Shown: positions 9,601-10,893 of the stretch, one piece after another
Numbering within the stretch: the first letter of the stretch is position 1
Layout: the number at the start of each line of letters is the position of its first letter
DNA from: JBMYRH01 sp049602155
Lineage (GTDB): Bacteria; Myxococcota_A; UBA9042; PHBI01; JBMYRH01
Direction: 5' to 3'
Assembly: GCA_049602155.1 (NCBI GenBank)
Contig: JBMYRH010000058.1
Span: 1-10,893, forward strand
DNA: 10,893 nucleotides
The notes under the pieces: generated by a model
Seen by the model: only the letters and a program-made list of their open reading frames with translations
What the model was told of the DNA's origin: nothing
Database searches by the model: none
Translations under genes and position numbers: made by a program

Positions 9601-10893
9601 GCGTGAGCGCCACGATCTGCGCCGCCGGGTCGAAGGACGCGCTCTCGATGACGCTGCGCTTGAGCGCGTCTGGGTGGGAGCCGCTCGGCGAGCTGAGCCC
9701 GCCGATGGACGTGTCCCTGGCCCTCTCCTGGGACGCGCAGGCCGAGCAGGTGGCCCTCGACATGAGCATCGGCGGGGCCACCGCGGAGCTCGTGAGCTGC
9801 TCCGAGTCGCTCCCCTGCGCAGGGGGCGAGACCTGCCTCGCGGGCTGGTGCGTCGCCCCGATGGAGATCGATTTGGGCGCTGAGCTGGGCAGCGTGAGCG
9901 TCGACGGGACCATGAGCCTGAGCGTCGATGGGGAGGGCGTATTCAGCCTCACGGGCTGCGTCAACGCCGACTGGGACATGCCCGAGGCGCTCAGCATCCC
10001 GGGCCTCGGTCAGCCCCTCAGCGCCGGCCTCTGCGTCACAGAGGAGGGGATGGCGCTCACCCTCTTTGCGCCGAGCTGGCAGCCCTTCCCGGAGGGCCCG
10101 GCGCCCCTGAACACCTTCGCGTTCCAGGACCTTCAGGGGCGCTTTGAGCGCGACGTTGAGGGCTGGTCACTCGCGCTCGAGGCCTCGCCCCAGGGGCTCG
10201 GGGAGCTCGCCTGCGACCTGCCGCTGGAGGACGACCCCTGCGCCGCAGCGCTCACTGGCTGCGTGAAGCTCATCGACGGGGTAGAGGTCGGGGACCCGAC
10301 GATCCGAGCCCGGCTCGACGCCAGCGCTGACTGGTCGGTCCAGGTCGTGGGCGACGTCGATGTCTGGCTCGGCGAGAGCACCAACCCGAGCTTTCAGGTC
10401 TCCGATAACATGCACCTGTGCGACGTGGCCGTGGTCGGGAGCCTGAACCAGGACCTCGACCTGGTCATGACGGGCACCAAGGAGAGCATCGAGCTCCCCG
10501 CGATCCTCGAGGCGGCCAACGCCACCGCCGAGGACAACGTCGTGGAGCTGATCGTGGGACTCACGACGCAGAGCGCCAGCGCGCGACTCGCCACCGTGCT
10601 CACCGTCGAGGTGCTCTCCTGGGAGCCCGTGACCGTCCCGGTGAGCGTCGGCGCCAACCTGAGCGGCACCGAACTGGTGCTCTGGATCGCCGGCGGGGTC
10701 AACGGCGGGATCAGCAGCACGGAGGTCCAGGAGGAGCTGCTCGAGCTCGTCGAGCACACGCGGCCCAAGGGCAAAGAGGTGGCCGAAGAAGAGGGTGAGC
10801 AGAGCGATGGCCAGGAGCCGGGCGGCGGCGACGAGCCCGGCGGCGGTGACGAGCCCGGCGGCGGCGACGAGCCCGGCGGCGGCGACGAGCCCG
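552..10893 (+). CDS. Giant secreted multidomain repeat protein (Cys-rich, FG-GAP/VCBS-like, MopE-like), partial, 3' end beyond right edge
   Basis: One frame stays open for 3,447 codons from TTG at 552 to the right edge; I checked the register at many points along it and found no stop or frameshift. Layout by residue: 1-31 signal peptide; 35-190 Cys-rich array; about 202-1230 FG-GAP/VCBS-like repeats; about 1232-1328 Ig-like segment; 1330-1383 MopE-like metal motif; about 1384-3400 acidic beta-rich repeats; then an acidic linker and (DEPGGG)n. It should be exported by Sec and act at the cell surface or outside. FG-GAP and VCBS repeats often mediate adhesion or calcium-dependent binding, so adhesion, predation or matrix roles are possible, but no enzyme motif is visible. 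The first residues and domain order resemble surface proteins of Myxococcota. The end is missing; a C-terminal anchor or sorting signal may follow the linker. Long minus-strand frames opposite it are shadows. Confidence 0.95.
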   Translation, partial: MSPELAPAHRATSALLLALGFLCLGATSTWAFDPCGTAGIQCGFFEGSDGQIFECGECPEGEECMDGTCLPLCTPELSCEGATCGTIDDGCGGTLFCGSCPAGETCDQGVCVDACVPETCAALSCGLMDDGCGGSVDCGVCANGPVGGAQPWNNTCVGGTCVCVPDTSCGPEACGAAPDGCGGSLECGACAEAKWPTPSGDLWRSRSAGGVGALIGTSESRPGVSWRYALTGGPIAEVDARLSDIDGDGTPEVLIARHRRLRAFGAPVDGQGQPSALWDSGPVGVDALHGVYDMKGDGEHQVLALGGNPSGRVWLFDGVSGEALWSAPGTHAHLGTTLSEVVVGRFATTSGASKDILWSVTGDGSEALAVTLNAHFDFSSGWSPQTGSSNTGFGQGSSGRPDRFVAGTLTSQGTQDLAITTVGQGVSSLDNFLLLEGSFIAGEASPAPQGLGGDARSIYLLDADGDGASEVLATTLSDSGGEGLGALDPSRIGAEAAPFPRLWACVLDPALPGADAPSLSDHGVPPADLTGNGRLSWAITAKGIPAEGGGFESVAPFESCPGPIAFPSTLGATADTPVLHILDARTGQVIAREAGLKPLGHLPGPVGQGALLVAQSQADAVVGLYAVPDALVDPAGGPPSAPEDTPPGLSLVAELPLGLAPPIAESPNRPADRVQEGFDTGARLVTSRSNADTWASLLVSDGVALRWVSISDDDSGLSVSLGGAITTCDEGFGGHVMLAQWRSQSAEELCEACAPLASDLHLLLSSHYGLCVVDGALKTLWSIPACGSGAAGAEARDCLRPEAEPSLLTGDLDGGTSDMSDPGAGDELIVSGNAWDLIPNASEPLSYRFSASSAALMCDESSVEPAGLPVVITEDISAIDGATGAPPMWSEPVPEGHIFRALSLGDFGPSGVNVAAVYEDPAATSRTLRTYKVEDLGPSSPSGQLTSEATMPMEESCALGRYALWAADVGKTTFDASQDDPNVFGVGPAFRDGVEELLTLDCAGRLDVWQVPGGVVSSSTYPSDVGSETSHFAFAPVDAGAWLRLIALEDRIGAVAPQPQRSFGFPYDMGDEWTHVLHPSGTTKGHVIADLTGTSDVEVAFADALGQLAIRDAATGESVSGVPTLVLNEGRLYTSASPEVEALVAEPLSAMIAFDANGDGALDLVAGSSRGWLYALTLEPLEGSYMLLWSYRVGAPIVEVVSADADGDGVSELIVATSDARLFGLAPMAMQGLIESPEPASLLPSQTLKFSGRVHGASHALLTGFPGGLEVPVSVEAGQWSATVSLGGTFAAPTALEVSLYGIGAGWNPLAFDQPVLLDTKSYVLDPSGDADQDGVPNAEDCPLGGGHEDPEVYPGKPDLCDEIDNDCDGETDEDEPCDAACALTLGWPLTTCVLDAGSAALSGASWEELSFTAELQAGSLVGIQLTGTTTKLEGQAPTWTLTGLLSTPFLEGLPTLSALEVSVTRDASGAVTATVNGGDLILGGEPFEVTGMIDLGAEDLTWIAMLDVPTFAPSGLPLVFSGATLTLSGGASELGLSGQVTLELGPSSLTVELTGVYVDVDNLSVSGQLSGEDPWQPMPGVVELAFPELTATYERAQGEASAQVTATLLPEPITLLEGLSLGGALAEATMDAAGTWTTALSGAMSAPMIGQIGVAGIVAVPQAPAPITACLAGAAAEPLGVHSLLTFEDGPPGALTGPTATLCINSEGERLVALSGRAVLLDDTTVELSEARLRPPPEPGSAWSLDLTLGGSLQMGPFALEAGASVVVEDSGQAASVTGTTQLSAAGASLSLAVAGSYGLKPPEGLRDFSLLVSAIANGAQWGPLSDVELLLDNANANASGELTRVDDAISGQVSVGLTAPLTLLDGGLVFQDARFDLGYQDDAWALSLAGDVDLDLGPSSLALTLSGTYTNASNFEFDGALEASSTWQPLPGIDGLLFADVTGHYKRSAGVTDARFDAALGEPVVFIAGLELDQATARALYGDEGWSVALSGAMTAPLLSTVEVSGAVVDLGDDTPTLACLSGATSAPLGVHSLLVLEDGDPADPTGPTATLCLDSEGGKIVTLSGRATLLDEAPVDLSEARLTPPSAELSEWALDLTLGGSLAMGPVSLAGGALVQVTESGQHASVSGQTTLALAGTELSLMVSGGYDPLPDEGLRDFHLDATAMVEGQTWRPLDEVDLWLPLPGTLVTGSLSRSAGLFTGALTLSLGESLSLLEGALTLEEAAFGAQWSGDAWQLVAQGRVDVPMLGAAAVSGVITQGAPGVPFLGCLQGALVAPDDVVVASGLLTLAATSLQGVVCLEVDDQGGASVTSKVQLGDAEAPVALAIGDLFTVSGSGTLNIAPEDGGGHTLSGGLAVSVDVAELTGWGLEGLPLSGTVSGILSFSSGQLSLTLSLDGGAVSFVRVGQSWELAAAVDAVFALPPLGQLVVSGHFVATPEETQACAAASFVPASTLSLPGLEPGSVSARLCGEVTLVEVAPETLADLSAMAVEVSLGGWSPWPDLSLSADATLRLTYDGGWKSELTWEAETTALPIGDLSVHGELAIDLSTSPPELSGCAEATFTLAGELGLDFLELPDLPTARLCVPEQASNEWALELDVPLKDPVEVPAIITKRLDGDWAFTLALDAQTLPLGPVGELTGVSGALEAVHTQGAGFVFEVDACLQGTLSLAFDFPGLPPEVAAELCVSNAHFAATIALSGEGDTGWEPVPGLNLGSLSATLSDGPHGWTMRASMADAGLSAAPFDQVGTLSVSEGDFEIAIPAEGEGPLSFALEVAASLSPGEAVSAALAPLGLSDTSLDLTLAMTQDDLTLSFSLGALPQSPTVDLTWRQDPQSDAWGWALLIDFSGAALSLGPVGQVTFDQGQLEATYLAAGGDEPGVFSFSGEVAGTLDLEVAIPGFTLPEIEAHLSVGPQGWRVRLALQDWTPVPWLVVDAVDLHFEQQGQVWTGAMALEGLEVEVGTYGAVTFAGDLVGVVDAAVDPPRLTFEACASVEPTPELIASLAPPTVGAFTSVEGVSATICAAGSKDALSMTLRLSASGWEPLGELSPPMDVSLALSWDAQAEQVALDMSIGGATAELVSCSESLPCAGGETCLAGWCVAPMEIDLGAELGSVSVDGTMSLSVDGEGVFSLTGCVNADWDMPEALSIPGLGQPLSAGLCVTEEGMALTLFAPSWQPFPEGPAPLNTFAFQDLQGRFERDVEGWSLALEASPQGLGELACDLPLEDDPCAAALTGCVKLIDGVEVGDPTIRARLDASADWSVQVVGDVDVWLGESTNPSFQVSDNMHLCDVAVVGSLNQDLDLVMTGTKESIELPAILEAANATAEDNVVELIVGLTTQSASARLATVLTVEVLSWEPVTVPVSVGANLSGTELVLWIAGGVNGGISSTEVQEELLELVEHTRPKGKEVAEEEGEQSDGQEPGGGDEPGGGDEPGGGDEPGGGDEP
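654..1121 (+). repeat. Cysteine-rich N-terminal array (28 Cys) with three C-G-x3-D-G-C-G-G units
   Basis: Residues 35-190 contain 28 cysteines. Three near-identical 17-residue cores follow the pattern C-G-x3-D-G-C-G-G-x3-C-G-x-C: residues 84-100 (CGTIDDGCGGTLFCGSC), 125-141 and 174-190. Between them are G-x-x-C-x-x-G-x-C units such as GETCDQGVC. A degenerate version opens the array. An even cysteine number and export suggest a fully disulfide-bonded, knot-like domain. Similar arrays occur in secreted Myxococcota proteins; their ligand is not known to me. Confidence 0.85.
1155..4238 (+). other. FG-GAP/VCBS-like repeat region, probable beta-propeller(s)
   Basis: About 1,030 residues contain repeated blades with calcium-loop-like motifs followed by a beta-strand of type x-E-V-L-x-A. 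The clearest start at 1281 (DIDGDGTPEVLIA), 1428 (DMKGDGEHQVLALG), 1935 (DADGDGASEVLA), 2133 (DLTGNG), 2982 (DLDGG...DELIVSG), 3819 (DLTGTSDVEVAFA), 4014 (DANGDGALDLVAG) and 4161 (DADGDGVSELIVA). Spacing is irregular (from about 50 to about 280 residues), because blades carry long insertions or are partly degenerate. The length would allow one propeller with large insertions or two. Such repeats bind calcium and are common in adhesins and lectin-like surface proteins. Confidence 0.7.
4242..4535 (+). other. Ig-like beta-sandwich spacer (tentative)
   Basis: About 97 residues starting near IESPEP have alternating hydrophobic strands, no cysteine and a pattern of a polar turn followed by a strand (LKFSGRVHG, LEVPVSVEAGQWSATVSLGG, ALEVSLYGIG). 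They sit between the last FG-GAP-like motif and the metal-binding motif. The pattern fits the Ig-like or bacterial surface domains that often serve as spacers in such proteins. No family signature is strong enough to name one. Confidence 0.4.
4539..4697 (+). other. MopE-like metal-binding motif (thrombospondin-type-3-like DxDxDG plus CDEIDNDCDG)
   Basis: Residues 1330-1383 read DADQDGVPNAEDCP, then EVYPGKPDLC, then DEIDNDCDGETDE. This matches the putative metal-binding motif named after MopE, usually seen as D-x-D-x-D-G ... V-x-P-G-x-x-E-x-C-D-x-x-D-N-D-C-D-G. The acidic side chains should bind calcium, and the four cysteines up to Cys1382 can pair. It marks the boundary between the propeller half and the repeat half. 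The family is common in Myxococcota and related surface proteins. Confidence 0.9.
5178..6236 (+). repeat. Tandem duplication, copy 1 (353 residues)
   Basis: This segment and the one directly after it align end to end. Matching landmarks are LELGPSSL versus LDLGPSSL, WQPMPG versus WQPLPG, LSGAMSAP versus LSGAMTAP, PLGVHSLLTFEDG versus PLGVHSLLVLEDG, TGPTATLC in both, VELSEARL versus VDLSEARL, LDLTLGGSL in both, and GLRDF in both. Corresponding points are 1,053-1,059 bp apart. DNA identity is visible around the PLGVHSLL and GPTATLC segments, so the duplication is old but traceable. Confidence 0.85.
6237..7289 (+). repeat. Tandem duplication, copy 2 (351 residues)
   Basis: Second copy of the unit starting at 5178. 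Conservation is strongest in the middle (about 6520-7060) and fades at the end: the segment with WRPLDE and SLLEGALTL matches WGPLSD and TLLDGGLVF of copy 1 only loosely. After 7289 the array continues with more divergent units that no longer align over their full length. Confidence 0.85.
9798..9851 (+). other. Four-cysteine micro-domain inserted in the repeat array
   Basis: Residues 3083-3100 read CSESLPCAGGETCLAGWC. The G-E-T-C-x-x-G-x-C ending matches the GETCDQGVC type units of the N-terminal array, so the same small module appears at both ends of the protein. It lies between the seventh and eighth long-range cysteine pairs and is flanked by ordinary beta-rich sequence. Confidence 0.7.
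10750..10811 (+). other. Charged linker after the repeat array
   Basis: The beta-rich pattern ends and about 20 residues of charged, non-hydrophobic sequence follow (HTRPKGKEVAEEEGEQSDG). It has a cluster of basic residues, then mostly Glu and Asp. This marks the end of the folded array and leads into the Gly/Pro repeat. Confidence 0.7.
10812..10893 (+). repeat. 18-bp tandem repeat encoding (DEPGGG)n, cut by the right edge
   Basis: Unit gacgagcccggcggcggc repeats from 10830, preceded by a variant encoding QEPGGG at 10812. Three full units plus a partial one are visible, with a single ggc-to-ggt difference. It codes for a flexible acidic Gly/Pro linker of the kind that precedes a C-terminal wall, membrane or sorting anchor. 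Near-identical units make it a likely site of copy-number change. Confidence 0.95.

Larger units (their letters stand above)
4698..10749 (+). repeat. Acidic beta-rich repeat array of about 2,000 residues, unassigned family
   Basis: From residue about 1384 to about 3400 the protein is a long succession of short alternating polar/hydrophobic strands, often of form L-S-G-x-[LM]-x-[AL]-P or L-x-L-G-G-S-L-x-M-G-P. Lysine is very rare (about a dozen), while Asp, Glu, Gly, Leu, Ser and Ala dominate, so the array is strongly acidic. A W-x-P motif (WQPLPG, WEPVPG, WTPVPW and relatives) recurs ten times, with Trp at residues 1576, 1823, 1929, 2174, 2499, 2707, 2926, 3042, 3176 and 3357. Nine cysteine pairs recur as described in the findings. 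I do not recognise a family. The strand pattern would suit a long beta-solenoid, beta-groove or chain of beta-sandwiches. Confidence 0.75.

Noticed and set aside
10812..10893. CRISPR-like array
   Set aside because: The 18-bp units are directly adjacent without spacers and are in frame with the coding sequence; they form a coding minisatellite.

Overview
The window is GC-rich, roughly two thirds G+C or more, with strong G/C preference at third codon positions. The large protein combines a cysteine-rich C-G-x-x-x-D-G-C-G-G array, FG-GAP/VCBS-like repeats and a MopE-type 'DCDG' metal-binding motif. These are typical of predatory or marine delta-type bacteria (Myxococcota, including Bradymonadales-like lineages). 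That assignment is an inference from style; no rRNA or tRNA gene is present to confirm it.

Left edge (1-459, minus strand): the first 107 residues of a gene that runs off the left edge. They contain a DUF5522 domain (cysteine/histidine cluster CCGCGCRHCPYGH) followed by a PP-loop nucleotide-binding motif (SWSGGKDS). Its ATG overlaps by one base (TGATG) the stop of a possible 43-45 residue ORF just upstream. About 90 bp of divergent intergenic DNA (460-551) separates these from the next gene.

Rest of the window (552-10893, plus strand): one reading frame with no stop. It begins at a TTG with a Shine-Dalgarno sequence and continues past the right edge, giving at least 3,447 codons. The predicted product is a giant exported protein. 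In order it has: a Sec signal peptide; about 155 residues with 28 cysteines; about 1,030 residues of FG-GAP/VCBS-like repeats with D-x-D-G-D-G loops, probably beta-propeller(s); an Ig-like spacer; a MopE-like calcium or metal motif; and about 2,000 residues of acidic, lysine-poor, beta-strand-rich repeats I cannot assign to a family. The last part carries recurrent W-x-P signatures, nine recurrent long-range cysteine pairs, a tandem duplication of about 351 residues and an inserted four-cysteine micro-domain. It ends in an acidic linker and an 18-bp tandem repeat encoding (DEPGGG)n that is cut by the window edge.

The plus-strand gene looks like a stand-alone surface or secreted protein. The divergent minus-strand genes appear functionally unrelated (cytosolic, nucleotide-dependent). 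The most interesting part is the large C-terminal repeat array, which looks like a stapled beta-rich structure of unknown function.
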